Positions 16,579 to 25,899 of a DNA stretch of 64,000 nt are shown here, one piece after another. The position numbers and the translations under genes are program-made. Each line of letters opens with the position of its first letter. Position 1 is the stretch's first letter. The notes beneath the pieces were generated by a model, which saw only the letters and a list, made by a program, of their open reading frames with translations, did no database searches and was not told the DNA's origin. The DNA comes from Polaromonas sp. JS666 (GTDB taxonomy: Bacteria > Pseudomonadota > Gammaproteobacteria > Burkholderiales > Burkholderiaceae_C): the NCBI RefSeq assembly GCF_900103405.1, contig NZ_FNHX01000004.1, positions 372,001 to 436,000 of the forward strand. The letters run 5' to 3'.

Positions 16579-18309
16579 GTGATTGACATGCTTATCAACA
16601 TAGCAATTCCCGCAGGACTGGTATTTTTCCCGCTGCTGCTTATCGGCATCATCTTCGCGCGGCTGTACCACCGCGCCACCAAGGAAACCGCTTTTGTGCG
16701 CACCGGCCTGGGCGGCCAGAAGGTCATCATGGACGGCGGTGCCATCGTGCTGCCTATCTTCCATGAAACCATTCCAGTGAACATGAACACGCTCAAGCTC
16801 GAGGTCTCGCGCCGCGAAGAGCAGAGCCTGATCGCGCTGGACCGCATGCGTGTGGACGTGGCCGCCGCCTTCTTCGTGCGCGTCAAGCAGACCTCGGAAT
16901 CGGTCAGCACGGCGGCCCAGACCCTGGGACGCAAAACCATGGAGCCGGCGGCGCTCAAGGTCCTGGTCGAAGACAAGTTCGTCGATGCCTTGCGTGCCAC
17001 CGCGGCCACTATGTCGATGCGCGAGTTGCAGGACAAGCGCCGGGAGTTTGTCCAGGCCGTGCAAAACGCCGTGGCCGAAGATCTCGAGAAAAACGGCCTG
17101 GAACTGGAATCGGTCTCGCTCACCAGCATGGACCAGACCGCCAAGGAATTCTTCAATCCCAGCAACGCCTTTGACGCCGAAGGCTTGACCCGGCTGACCG
17201 AAGAAACCGAAAGTCGCCGCAAACAGCGCAATGACATCGAGCAGGACACCGAAGTCCAGGTGCGCACCAAAAACCTCGAAGCCGAACGCCTGAAGCTGAC
17301 CATCTCCAAGGAGCAGGAATTTGCGACCTTGACGCAGCAGCAGGAAATCTCCAACGCCAAGGCCGACCAGACCACCGCCATCGCCAAGATTGAGGCCGAA
17401 CGCCAGCGCGAAGCCGAAGAAGTCCGCATCAACGCCGACCGCCTCGTGAAGGAACGGCGCATCGAAGCCGACCGCACCGTCAACAGCGCCGAGATCGACA
17501 AAAACCTTTCCGTTCAGAAAAAGCAGATCGAAGCCGACCGGGAAACCAAAGTCAAACAGGCCGAGCAGCGCCAGTCGATCGAACTCGCCAACCAGAGCGC
17601 ATCGATTGCCATCGCGCAAAAGTCCCAGGAGCAGTCCCAGGCCGATGCCGCCGCCAACACGGCGCGCGCCGAAGCCGTCAAGTCCGAAGAACTGGTCAAC
17701 ACGGCCCGTGAAGTGGCGATTGCCGAACGCGGCAAATCCATCCAGCTGATTGATGCCGCGCGTGAAGCCGAGCAGCAGGCGATCTCGATCACCGTGGCCG
17801 CTGCGGCCGAGCGCGAAGCCGCCGAGAATCGCGCGCTGGCGCTGCGGGTCGAAGCGGATGCCAAGAAAGCCGCGGCACTGGCCGAAGCCGAAGGTATCAG
17901 CGCCATCAACGAGGCCAAAAACCGCCTGGGCGCGGCGCAAATCGACCTTGCCGTGCGCCTGCAGCTGATCCAGTCGCTGCCGCTGATCATCCAGCAGTCG
18001 GTCAAGCCGCTGGAGAAAATCGAGTCGATCCGCCTGTTCCAGGTCAACGGCATGCCGGCAGGCAATGGCGCGGGCGGCGCGGGCCAGCCCGGAGGTTCCG
18101 GCGGCGCGGGCACCCTGCCTGAGCAGGTCGTCAACTCCGCGCTTCAATACCAGGTGGCCAAGCCGATCGTCGACGCCATCATGAAAGATGCGGGGCTCAG
18201 CAACCCCTCACTGACGGGAATTGCCGAATCGGTAGCCGCCATGGTGGCCATGCCGCAGCCGCCCGCGGCGGGTGTGGCGGCAGTGCCTCACGCCGAACCA
18301 AAGCCCTGA
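16579..18309 (+). CDS. yqiK: Flotillin family protein (YqiK-like)
   Basis: A 576-residue flotillin. It has an N-terminal membrane anchor (residues 5-28), a band-7/SPFH domain (about 35-220, with RVDVAAAFFVRVKQTSESV and the FFNPSNAFDAEGL tail), then a long Glu/Ala-rich coiled coil (about 225-470) and a Gly/Ala-rich C-terminus. Flotillins scaffold membrane microdomains. Translation starts at GTG 16579 after GGAGGA. The last gene of the module, it is followed by an intrinsic terminator. Confidence 0.92.
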   Translation: MIDMLINIAIPAGLVFFPLLLIGIIFARLYHRATKETAFVRTGLGGQKVIMDGGAIVLPIFHETIPVNMNTLKLEVSRREEQSLIALDRMRVDVAAAFFVRVKQTSESVSTAAQTLGRKTMEPAALKVLVEDKFVDALRATAATMSMRELQDKRREFVQAVQNAVAEDLEKNGLELESVSLTSMDQTAKEFFNPSNAFDAEGLTRLTEETESRRKQRNDIEQDTEVQVRTKNLEAERLKLTISKEQEFATLTQQQEISNAKADQTTAIAKIEAERQREAEEVRINADRLVKERRIEADRTVNSAEIDKNLSVQKKQIEADRETKVKQAEQRQSIELANQSASIAIAQKSQEQSQADAAANTARAEAVKSEELVNTAREVAIAERGKSIQLIDAAREAEQQAISITVAAAAEREAAENRALALRVEADAKKAAALAEAEGISAINEAKNRLGAAQIDLAVRLQLIQSLPLIIQQSVKPLEKIESIRLFQVNGMPAGNGAGGAGQPGGSGGAGTLPEQVVNSALQYQVAKPIVDAIMKDAGLSNPSLTGIAESVAAMVAMPQPPAAGVAAVPHAEPKP

Positions 18310-18336
18310 AACGCCGCATCCTTGGGCGCGGCCAAT

Positions 18337-18372
18337 AAACCGGAGCATCTCGACAGGGACCTCCGGTTTTTT
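18337..18372 (+). terminator. Rho-independent terminator after the flotillin gene
   Basis: AAACCGGAG (18337-18345) pairs with CTCCGGTTT (18361-18369) across a 15-base loop, and six T follow (18367-18372). It separates the flotillin gene from the convergent AraC-family gene. Confidence 0.8.
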
Positions 18373-18392
18373 CATCGGCGGGGCTTTGGTGA

Positions 18393-19400
18393 TCAGCAAG
18401 CGCCGCCGGCGCGATGACGCGCTGCGGCCGCCGTCCCGGAAATACCCCGGGTCGGTCTGGTATGCCTCTGGACTTCCTTCCCCGACAGGCGCCCCGAGCT
18501 GGCGAGGATTTCCGCCTGTTCACGCCGCAGGCTGTTGAGTGCGGCGATGGGGCCCATGCCGAAGTTTTCCGCAAACTTGCGCTGAAAAGTGCGCCGGGAC
18601 ATATTGCACACATCCGCCATCGCGTCGACGGACCAGTCGTGGTCAAGCCGGGCCTGCAACAGCTCGATCAGCGGGCGAAAGGGCGCAGCGGCCCTATCCT
18701 GAATCCTCAAAGCCTGGCTGTACTGGCGCTGATCGCCGTCCCTGCGTAAATAGACAAGCAGCCGCCGCGCGACACGCTGCGAGATGTCGGCGCCATGGTC
18801 GCGCTCGATCAGGGCCAGCGCGAGGTCGATGCCGGCCGTAACACCCGCCGTGGTCCAGTACTTGCCGCTTTCGCAGTAGATCTTGTCGTCGTTGACCTTC
18901 AGGTCGGGGAAGTCCCGCTGCAACCTCCCGGCGGATCGCCAGTGGGTGGTGACCTCCCGGCCGCTCAACAGCCCGGCGGCGGCAAGCAGGAAGGCTCCCG
19001 TGCAAACGCTGCAGGTTCTGTGTGTGGCCTGGTCTCTTTCACGCAGCCAGTTGACCAGTTGAAGATCGGCACATGCCGCATGGACACCGCCGCCGCCCGG
19101 CACTACCAGCGCGTCGATCGGCCATGCCGCGGCAGCCTCCAGACCGTGGTCCACATGGATTTTCAGCGCGCCATCGGCGCTCGTGACGGCGTCCTTCTGC
19201 GCCACGGTGGCCAGGCGATACACCGGAACGCCCACCTCCTCATTGGCCGTGGCAAATGCCTGCCACGGTCCGGCCAGGTCAATCGGCTGGAAGCCGTCGA
19301 ACAAAAGAAAGGCCACCCATTTTGGCGCACATTCGCCCGCTTTTGGCACTGTCCCCGCGGCACCTGGTCTTACCTTCAGCGTCTTAAGGAGCGTGTTCAT
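18393..19400 (-). CDS. GlxA/FtrA-type transcriptional regulator (GATase1-like sensor plus AraC DNA-binding domain)
   Basis: A 335-residue regulator. The N-terminal DJ-1/PfpI-like domain (about residues 28-205) includes WVAFLLFDGFQPIDLAGPWQ and CSVCTGAFLLAAAGLLSG, with a Cys at the nucleophile-elbow position. The C-terminal AraC domain has DWSVDAMADVCNMSRRTFQRKF and PIAALNSLRREQAEILAS. It probably controls the divergent DJ-1 gene. ATG 19400 shares bases with the start of that gene and lacks a good ribosome site; an in-frame GTG 17 codons later is a realistic alternative. The tail after the second helix-turn-helix is slightly shorter than usual. Confidence 0.87.
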   Translation of the reverse strand: MNTLLKTLKVRPGAAGTVPKAGECAPKWVAFLLFDGFQPIDLAGPWQAFATANEEVGVPVYRLATVAQKDAVTSADGALKIHVDHGLEAAAAWPIDALVVPGGGGVHAACADLQLVNWLRERDQATHRTCSVCTGAFLLAAAGLLSGREVTTHWRSAGRLQRDFPDLKVNDDKIYCESGKYWTTAGVTAGIDLALALIERDHGADISQRVARRLLVYLRRDGDQRQYSQALRIQDRAAAPFRPLIELLQARLDHDWSVDAMADVCNMSRRTFQRKFAENFGMGPIAALNSLRREQAEILASSGRLSGKEVQRHTRPTRGISGTAAAARHRAGGAC

Positions 19401-20076
19401 GAAAGTTAATATTATTCTCTTCAATGCACTGACACAACTCGATTTGACAGGGCCTTTTGAAGTCCTGGCACGTGTGCCGGCGGTGCAGGTCGAGCTCGTG
19501 GGGAAATCACTGGAGCCGGTCCGCTCGGACCGCGGCCTCACGCTGGTGCCCACCACGACCATCGCAAACGCACCGCCCTGCGACCTGCTGGTGGTGCCGG
19601 GGGGACCTGGAACCGACGACGCCATACTGGATGCCGAGTGGGTCAGTTTCACCCGCAGGCAGGCAAAGTCGGCGAAGTACATCTTTGGCATCTGCACGGG
19701 CTCGCTGCTGCTTGGCGCCGCGGGTCTTCTCAAGGGCCGGCGAAGCACCTGCCACTGGCAGGCCATTGATTTTCTGCCGGCCTTCGGCGCCATCGTCACC
19801 CGGGAGCGTATGTGTGTGGACGGAAATATCTTCACGGCGGGCGGCGTAACCTCCGGCATCGACATGGCCTTGAAGGTCGTCGCCATGCTGAAGGGAGACG
19901 AAGCAGCCAAACAAATCCAGCTCCAGATCGAATACGACCCCAAGCCGCCCTTTCCAGGTGGTACACCTTTGACATCGGAGCCGGCCATCGTTGAAAAATG
20001 CCTGGCGGCGACGCAGGCGCGGCGAGCCCTGCGGGCCTCGGCCGTCGGCCATGCGGCCCTGCGCATGCCAGCTTGA
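19399..20076 (+). CDS. DJ-1/PfpI family protein (isonitrile-hydratase-like)
   Basis: A 225-residue single-domain DJ-1/PfpI protein. It starts MKVNIILFNALTQLDLTGPF, carries LLVVPGGPGTDD, and has the reactive Cys in FGICTGSLLLGAAGLLKG, then GGVTSGIDMALKVV. Its size and motifs are like isonitrile hydratase, although the exact substrate is uncertain. AAGGAG eight bases upstream makes the ATG at 19399 firm. The start overlaps that of the divergent AraC-type regulator, which contains a paralogous domain. A Bug-type receptor gene follows after 27 bases. Confidence 0.85.
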   Translation: MKVNIILFNALTQLDLTGPFEVLARVPAVQVELVGKSLEPVRSDRGLTLVPTTTIANAPPCDLLVVPGGPGTDDAILDAEWVSFTRRQAKSAKYIFGICTGSLLLGAAGLLKGRRSTCHWQAIDFLPAFGAIVTRERMCVDGNIFTAGGVTSGIDMALKVVAMLKGDEAAKQIQLQIEYDPKPPFPGGTPLTSEPAIVEKCLAATQARRALRASAVGHAALRMPA

Positions 20077-20103
20077 AAAGCATCGGTAACCCTGGAGAAA
20101 CCT

Positions 20104-21084
20104 ATGAGCAAAAAAATGTTTTCACTGCTTGTGTGGGCCTTGCTGGCATGCGGCATGGGCGCGCAGGCGCAAGGTGCTTATCCTTCGAAACCGGTGACAT
20201 TGATTGTTCCCTATCCCGCGGGAGGTCCTATGGACAAGCTCGCGCGGGAGCTCGCCCCGCCGATGGAAAAGCAGTTGGGGCAAGCCGTCGTCATCCAGAA
20301 CCTGTCGGGCGCCGGAGGCAACCTGGGCAGTGTCGTTGCCTTGCGTGCGCCTGCGGACGGCTATACCCTGCTGTTAAACCATATCGGGATGGCGACAGCC
20401 CCCGCGCTGTACCGCCGCCTCGGATTCAGCCCGGAAACGGATTTTGAACCTTTGGGCATCATGGCTGAATCGCCACTGATGCTGGTGACGCGCCCTCAGA
20501 TCGCTGCAGGCTCAGCGGTGGAACTGGTGCGGTGGATAGCCACACAACCACAGGTCAAGCTGGCCAACGGCGGCATCGGGTCGGCATCGCATCTGTGCGG
20601 CCTGCTGCTCCAGTCTTCGCTGGGCATCGGCATGACCACCGTTCCGTATCGCGGGACCGCCCCGGCATTGGCGGATTTGCTCGGAGGCCATGTAGACCTG
20701 ATGTGCGATTTGACGGCCAACGTGCTTCCCCATGTATTCAGCGGGAAAACCAGGCCCGTCGGCGTGACATCAGCCAAGCCGCTCAACGTTCCCGGCGCCT
20801 CGGCGATCCCGACGCTCGAGAAATTCGGGATTCCCTCCGTCCGGGTTGGCGTCTGGTACGGCTTGTACGCGCCGAAGAACACGCCTCAGGCGGTACAAGC
20901 CAGGGTCAACAGCGCATTGCTGGCCGCAATCCAGACGGACGCCTTCAAAAAGGCGCAACTCGCTTCCGGAATCGATGTGGTTCGAGATGCGCGCAACACG
21001 CCCGCGGGCCATCGCGAATACCTGCGCAGTGAAATTGCCCGCTGGACGCCGGTGATCAAGGCGGCGGGGGCCTACGCGGACTAG
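20104..21084 (+). CDS. Bug-family periplasmic solute-binding protein (TctC-like)
   Basis: A 326-residue periplasmic receptor with a signal peptide ending GAQAQ, then YPSKPVTLIVPYPAGGPMDKLAR, VIQNLSGAGGNLGS, APADGYTLL and VPYRGTAPALADLLGGHVD. GIASASH-like residues appear as GGIGSASHLCG. As with the other Bug gene, no TctAB permease is nearby. It lies 27 bases after the DJ-1 gene on the same strand and may be co-regulated with it. The ligand is unknown. Confidence 0.9.
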   Translation: MSKKMFSLLVWALLACGMGAQAQGAYPSKPVTLIVPYPAGGPMDKLARELAPPMEKQLGQAVVIQNLSGAGGNLGSVVALRAPADGYTLLLNHIGMATAPALYRRLGFSPETDFEPLGIMAESPLMLVTRPQIAAGSAVELVRWIATQPQVKLANGGIGSASHLCGLLLQSSLGIGMTTVPYRGTAPALADLLGGHVDLMCDLTANVLPHVFSGKTRPVGVTSAKPLNVPGASAIPTLEKFGIPSVRVGVWYGLYAPKNTPQAVQARVNSALLAAIQTDAFKKAQLASGIDVVRDARNTPAGHREYLRSEIARWTPVIKAAGAYAD

Positions 21085-21133
21085 GCCGGAAGGAACAGCG
21101 CGGCGATGCATCACCCGACGGTTTCTCGAACCA

Positions 21134-22330
21134 TCAGGACTGCGCGCTTGCGGCTCCATACAACCAGGGCAAATCCAGCACCTTCTCCCCCAGCATCTTC
21201 ATCGCCATGTCCCGCCCCCACCGAATCACGCCATCGGCATGGAATATCTGCCCGTTGCGCAGCGCCCTGGCCTGCACACGCGCATTGCGCTGCCAGCGGT
21301 TGAGCGCATAGCGCTGCAGCATGGTGGGCACGTCCAGGGCCGGGTCCAACGCCTGGGCCAGGGTGCGGCCCAATTCGGCGGCGTCTTCAATCGCCATGCC
21401 GGCGCCTTGCGCCAGGTAGGGGCGCATGGGATGGGCGGCATCGCCCAGCAGGGCCACGCGGCCGACCGCATGCTGGTGGGCGCCCTGCATGGGCGCGCGG
21501 TCGTGCAACACCCAGAGGCGCCAGCTTTCGATGGCGCCCAGTACTTCGCGCAGGGCGGCGCAGCAGCCGGCCGTCGCAGCCGCCAGGTCGGCGGCATTGG
21601 CGCTGTGGTCCCAGAGGTCGGCCTCGGCCGCAACCTCGCCGTGCACGATGGCCACCACGTTGAGCGACTCGCCGCCGCGCACCGGGTACTGCACCACGTG
21701 CATGCGCGGCCCGAGCCAGGCGGTGACCTGCTGGCTCCTGAGCAGCTCAGGCAGGTCGGCCTGCCGCACCAGCGCGCGGTAGGCCAGGTGGCCGGTGCGG
21801 CGCGGCAGGCCGTCACCCAATAACTCCTGGCGCACCGTGCTCCACAGGCCGTCGGCGCCTATGAGGGCGTCGCCCTCAATGCCGGGGCCGTCGTCGGCCT
21901 GCACCGTGACGGCTTGCGCGGTCTGGCTGAAGGACTGCAGCGGCCGGCTCAGGTGCAGCTTGACGTCGGCGTTTTGCTGCACGGCCTCCAGCAACAGGCG
22001 GTGCAGATCGGCGCGGTGCAAGGTGGCATAGGGCGCACCATAGCGCTGGGCGATGGTGGCACCCAGCGGCAGCTCGCCCAGCACCTGGCCCGAAATGGCG
22101 CTGCGCACCTGCAGGCGTTCAGGAAACGCGGCCACGATCTGCAAGGCGCCGGCCAGGCCCCAGCCCTGCAGCACCTTGACGACGTTAGGGCCGAGCTGGA
22201 TACCGGCGCCGACTTCACTGAAGGCGTTGGCGCGTTCAAAGAGGCGCACATCCCAGCCGGCGCGCGAGGCCGCGAGCGCCGCCGCGAGTCCGCCGATGCC
22301 GCCGCCGGCTATCAGGGCTTGCCTGAACAT
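21134..22330 (-). CDS. FAD-dependent aromatic monooxygenase (salicylate / 3-hydroxybenzoate hydroxylase type)
   Basis: A 398-residue class A flavoprotein monooxygenase. It has the FAD motif LIAGGGIGGLAAALAASRAG at the N-terminus, a DG motif in ALIGADGLWSTVR, and GDAAHPMRPYLAQGAGMAIE near residue 290. Family members hydroxylate hydroxybenzoates or related aromatics using NAD(P)H. The start ATG 22330 overlaps the acnA TGA by one base (TGATG), so it is translated from the acnA message. No ring-cleavage gene adjoins; the substrate is unknown. Confidence 0.87.
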   Translation of the reverse strand: MFRQALIAGGGIGGLAAALAASRAGWDVRLFERANAFSEVGAGIQLGPNVVKVLQGWGLAGALQIVAAFPERLQVRSAISGQVLGELPLGATIAQRYGAPYATLHRADLHRLLLEAVQQNADVKLHLSRPLQSFSQTAQAVTVQADDGPGIEGDALIGADGLWSTVRQELLGDGLPRRTGHLAYRALVRQADLPELLRSQQVTAWLGPRMHVVQYPVRGGESLNVVAIVHGEVAAEADLWDHSANAADLAAATAGCCAALREVLGAIESWRLWVLHDRAPMQGAHQHAVGRVALLGDAAHPMRPYLAQGAGMAIEDAAELGRTLAQALDPALDVPTMLQRYALNRWQRNARVQARALRNGQIFHADGVIRWGRDMAMKMLGEKVLDLPWLYGAASAQS

Positions 22331-25218
22331 CAAGCCAGCAACTGCCGCAACACAAAAGGCAGGATGCCGCCGTTGCGGTAGTAGTCGACCTCGATGGGCG
22401 TGTCCACGCGCAGGATCACGGTGACTTGCTCGCGCGAGCCGTCGGCGCGCGTGATGACCAGCTTGGCCTCGCTTTGCGGCTTGAGCTCGGGGTGCGGGAT
22501 CACGTCTATGACTTCGGTGCCGGTGAGCTTGAGGGTTTGCCACGATTCGCCCGGCTTGAACTGCAGGGGCAGCACGCCCATGCCCACCAGGTTGCTGCGG
22601 TGTATGCGCTCAAAGCTGCGCGCCACCACGGCCTTGATGCCCAGCAGCTGCGTGCCTTTGGCGGCCCAGTCGCGCGAGGAGCCTGTGCCGTATTCCTCGC
22701 CGGCAAAAATCACCGTGGGCGTGCCCTCGGCCATGTACTTCATGGCGGCGTCGTAGATAAACATCTTCTCGCCACCGGGCTGGAACAGCGTGACGCCGCC
22801 CTCTTCACGCGAGCCGTCGGCGCCGGGCGGGATCATGAGGTTCTTGATGCGCACGTTGGCAAACGTGCCGCGCATCATCACGTCGTGGTTGCCGCGGCGC
22901 GCACCGTAGCTGTTGAAGTCGGCCTTCTGCACGCCGTTGGCCTGCAGCCACAGGCCCGCGGGTGAGCTAGCCTTGATGGAGCCGGCCGGCGAGATGTGGT
23001 CCGTCGTGATGGAGTCGGCAAACAGCGCCATGATGCGCGCGCCCTTGACATCGACGCTGCCGGCTTTGCCGGCATCCATCGTGAAGTCCTTGAAGAAAGG
23101 CGGCTCGGCGATGTAAGTGCTGGCGGGCCAGGTGTAGGACGTTCCCTTGACGCCCTTGATGTTTTCCCAGAGCTTGCCGGGTTCGGTTTTCACCTTGGCG
23201 TAATTGGCGCGGAAGGCCTTGCCGTTCATGGCGTACTTCATGAGCTTGTAGATCTCGTCGCTGCTCGGCCAGATGTCACCCAGGTACACATCCTTGCCAC
23301 CCTTGCCCTTGCCGACGGGCTCGGTCATCAGGTCGCGCATCACCGTGCCGGCAATCGCGTAAGCCACCACCAGCGGCGGGCTGGCCAGGAAGTTGGCCTT
23401 GAGGTTGGGGTGTATGCGCGCCTCGAAGTTGCGGTTGCCCGAGAGCACGGCCGCACAGACCAGGTCGCTTTTGGTAATAGCTTCGTTGAGCTCGGGCGTC
23501 AGGTCGCCGGCATTGCCTATGCAGGTGGTGCAGCCATAGCCGGCCAGCGCGAAGCCGAGCTTTTCAAGGTAGGGCAGCAAACCGGTTTCCGTGAGGTATT
23601 CGGTCACGATGCGCGAGCCGGGTGCCAGCGAGGTCTTGATGTGCGGCTGCACCTTCAGGCCCGCCTCCACCGCCTTCTTGGCCAGCAGGCCGGCGGCCAG
23701 CAGCACGCTGGGGTTGGAGGTGTTGGTGCAGCTGGTGATGGCGGCGATCAGCACGTCGCCGTTGCCCACCGTCACGCCGGGCGGCGAATGCACCACCTCG
23801 GTCTGCGCCGTGGCCGGTGCGTCCGTGGTGTTGCTCGCGCGGGCGTGGGCCAGCGTGGGCCGGTTGCCTTCCATCTCGACCACGGCGCGCGCCGCGCCCG
23901 CCGGCGTGGGCGGCGCGGCCGGCAGGGTGTCCTGGCGGCCTTCGTCGGTGCGGCGCACCAGGTGGCGCGTATTCAGCATGGCTGGCGGCTGGTTAAAACC
24001 GTTCTCGGCAATCGGCTTGCTGAACAACGACTTGAACTGGCCTGCGACATTGCCCAGCTCGATGCGGTCTTGCGGGCGCTTGGGGCCGGCCAGGCTGGGC
24101 GTGACGTCGCCCAGGTCGAGCTTGACCACATGCGAGTAGTCGATCTCGCCGGTTTTTGCCACGCCGAACATGCCCTGGGCCTTGAAGTAGGCTTCAAAGG
24201 CTTCGATCTCTTCCTTGGTGCGGCCCGTGCCCTTGAAGTAGTCGATGGTTTTTTCGTCGACCGGGAAGAAACCCATGGTGGCGCCGTACTCGGGCGCCAT
24301 ATTGCCTATGGTGGCGCGGTCGGGCAAGGCCAGCGTGCGGGTACCCTCGCCGAAGAATTCAACAAACTTGCCGACCACCTTTTCCTTGCGCAACTGCTCC
24401 GTCACGCGCAGCACCAGGTCGGTGGCGGTGACGCCTTCACGCAGGCGGCCGGTCAGCTCAAAGCCGACCACGTCGGGCGTGAGGAAGTAGACCGGCTGGC
24501 CCAGCATGGCGGCCTCGGCCTCGATGCCGCCCACGCCCCAGGCGACCACGCCAATGCCGTTGATCATGGTGGTGTGGCTGTCGGTGCCCACCAGCGAGTC
24601 GGGGTAATAGACGCCGCCCGCCGTCTTATGCACGCCGCGCGCCAGGTATTCGAGGTTGACCTGGTGCACGATGCCAAAGCCCGGCGGCACAACGCCGAAG
24701 GTGTCGAAGGCCTGCATGCCCCATTTCATGAATTCATAGCGCTCCCGGTTGCGCTGGAACTCGAGCTTCATGTTGAGGTCCAGCGAATTTTTCTTGCCGT
24801 AGTAGTCGACCATGATGGAGTGGTCCACCACCAGATCCACCGGCACCAGCGGCTCTATGGCTTTCGGGTTCTTGCCCAGCTTGAGCGCCACGCTGCGCAT
24901 GGCGGCCAGGTCGGCCAGCAGCGGCACGCCGGTGAAGTCCTGCAGCACCACGCGCGAGACCACAAAGGGGATTTCCTCGCTGCGCTCGGCCTGGGGCAGC
25001 CAGTTGGCCAGCTGGCCCACGTGCTCAGCCGTGACTTTTTTGCCGTCACAGTTGCGCAGCACCGATTCGAGCACGATGCGCATGGAAACCGGCAGGCGCG
25101 CGACTTTGGGGAATTGTTTGGCCAGTTCCGGCAGGGAGTAGAACTTGCCGGTTTTGCCGGAGGCGGTCTTGAAGCTTTTGAGCGTGGAGGGAAAAGCGTG
25201 GGGAGGCGGTTTGGCCAT
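22330..25218 (-). CDS. acnA: Aconitate hydratase A
   Basis: A [4Fe-4S] enzyme interconverting citrate and isocitrate. The 962 residues include [20 protein letters not shown], the cluster ligand in [12 protein letters not shown], the pair in [14 protein letters not shown], and the swivel-domain [17 protein letters not shown]. It is about 70 residues longer than E. coli AcnA, because of a Pro/Ala-rich insertion (around residues 400-450, [15 protein letters not shown]) before the cluster region. The start ATG 25218 follows AAGGAG; an in-frame extension to 25263 is less likely. The window also encodes AcnB, so the organism has both aconitases close together. Confidence 0.96.
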   Translation of the reverse strand: MAKPPPHAFPSTLKSFKTASGKTGKFYSLPELAKQFPKVARLPVSMRIVLESVLRNCDGKKVTAEHVGQLANWLPQAERSEEIPFVVSRVVLQDFTGVPLLADLAAMRSVALKLGKNPKAIEPLVPVDLVVDHSIMVDYYGKKNSLDLNMKLEFQRNRERYEFMKWGMQAFDTFGVVPPGFGIVHQVNLEYLARGVHKTAGGVYYPDSLVGTDSHTTMINGIGVVAWGVGGIEAEAAMLGQPVYFLTPDVVGFELTGRLREGVTATDLVLRVTEQLRKEKVVGKFVEFFGEGTRTLALPDRATIGNMAPEYGATMGFFPVDEKTIDYFKGTGRTKEEIEAFEAYFKAQGMFGVAKTGEIDYSHVVKLDLGDVTPSLAGPKRPQDRIELGNVAGQFKSLFSKPIAENGFNQPPAMLNTRHLVRRTDEGRQDTLPAAPPTPAGAARAVVEMEGNRPTLAHARASNTTDAPATAQTEVVHSPPGVTVGNGDVLIAAITSCTNTSNPSVLLAAGLLAKKAVEAGLKVQPHIKTSLAPGSRIVTEYLTETGLLPYLEKLGFALAGYGCTTCIGNAGDLTPELNEAITKSDLVCAAVLSGNRNFEARIHPNLKANFLASPPLVVAYAIAGTVMRDLMTEPVGKGKGGKDVYLGDIWPSSDEIYKLMKYAMNGKAFRANYAKVKTEPGKLWENIKGVKGTSYTWPASTYIAEPPFFKDFTMDAGKAGSVDVKGARIMALFADSITTDHISPAGSIKASSPAGLWLQANGVQKADFNSYGARRGNHDVMMRGTFANVRIKNLMIPPGADGSREEGGVTLFQPGGEKMFIYDAAMKYMAEGTPTVIFAGEEYGTGSSRDWAAKGTQLLGIKAVVARSFERIHRSNLVGMGVLPLQFKPGESWQTLKLTGTEVIDVIPHPELKPQSEAKLVITRADGSREQVTVILRVDTPIEVDYYRNGGILPFVLRQLLA

Positions 25219-25333
25219 GGCGGACTCCTTTTTATTGACGGCAGCCCCCATTCTGGCAGGCACCGCGGCCCCGTGGGGGGCCGAGCCCGCATATCCTGCC
25301 CTCCTGCCCAGTCTTGTGCCTTCTTCTTTTTTC

Positions 25334-25747
25334 TTACCAGGCCGGTTGCGGCGCCGCGCGGCGCAGGCCGAAGTATTGCAGCTCGGCCAGCACCGCGACT
25401 GTCAGTGCCTGCACCACCACATAAGCCACGCCCAGCATGGAAGGCGACATGAGGCCGCTGGCCAACAGCAGCACACAAGCCAGCGCCCAGCCGATATTGC
25501 CCGCCACCAATACCCAGACGATGGGCCGCGGCAAGGGATTACGCGTTGAAACAAACGCAACGACTGCGGCGTAGACCAGCAGGAACTCGCCGGTGTAGGC
25601 GACCAGGCCCTCGGGCAGGTTCAAGAGGCGGGCCATCGCGGCCGGGAAAGCCACTTGCAATACCCCGCAGGCTATGCAGGACAGCGCATCCACGCGCAGG
25701 ACGTTACGCAGGAAGTTGGGGGAGGACAGGATAGAACTCGAAGACAT
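25334..25747 (-). CDS. Small four-helix membrane protein of unknown function
   Basis: A 137-residue hydrophobic protein with four likely transmembrane helices: [52 protein letters not shown] and a C-terminal helix. I do not recognise a named family. It lies between acnA and an XRE/MmyB regulator and diverges from that regulator by 152 bases, a typical regulator-target arrangement. A perfect 11-bp palindrome sits between them. Confidence 0.65.
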   Translation of the reverse strand: MSSSSILSSPNFLRNVLRVDALSCIACGVLQVAFPAAMARLLNLPEGLVAYTGEFLLVYAAVVAFVSTRNPLPRPIVWVLVAGNIGWALACVLLLASGLMSPSMLGVAYVVVQALTVAVLAELQYFGLRRAAPQPAW

Positions 25748-25852
25748 GGCAAAACTCCTGAAGCAGCAGCCGGTGATGGGGATCAGCGCGCCGGGCTGCC
25801 GGGTCGGTGCGCATGGAGGCCATCATTCCCGCACGGCGGCGGCCCGTCGATA

Positions 25853-25863
25853 ACCTGACAGGT
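25853..25863. promoter_or_regulatory. Perfect 11-bp palindrome ACCTG-A-CAGGT
   Basis: It lies in the divergent gap between the membrane protein gene and the XRE/MmyB regulator gene, 37 bases before the regulator start. This position suits an autoregulatory operator for both genes. Function is inferred from position only. Confidence 0.45.
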
Positions 25864-25899
25864 AATGGAAAACCACCCGTCTCCCCTTACGATGTGGCC

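Noticed and set aside
22996..25452. Plus-strand open frame of about 820 codons across acnA
   Set aside because: Antisense shadow; composition is typical of reverse-frame GC-rich coding DNA.
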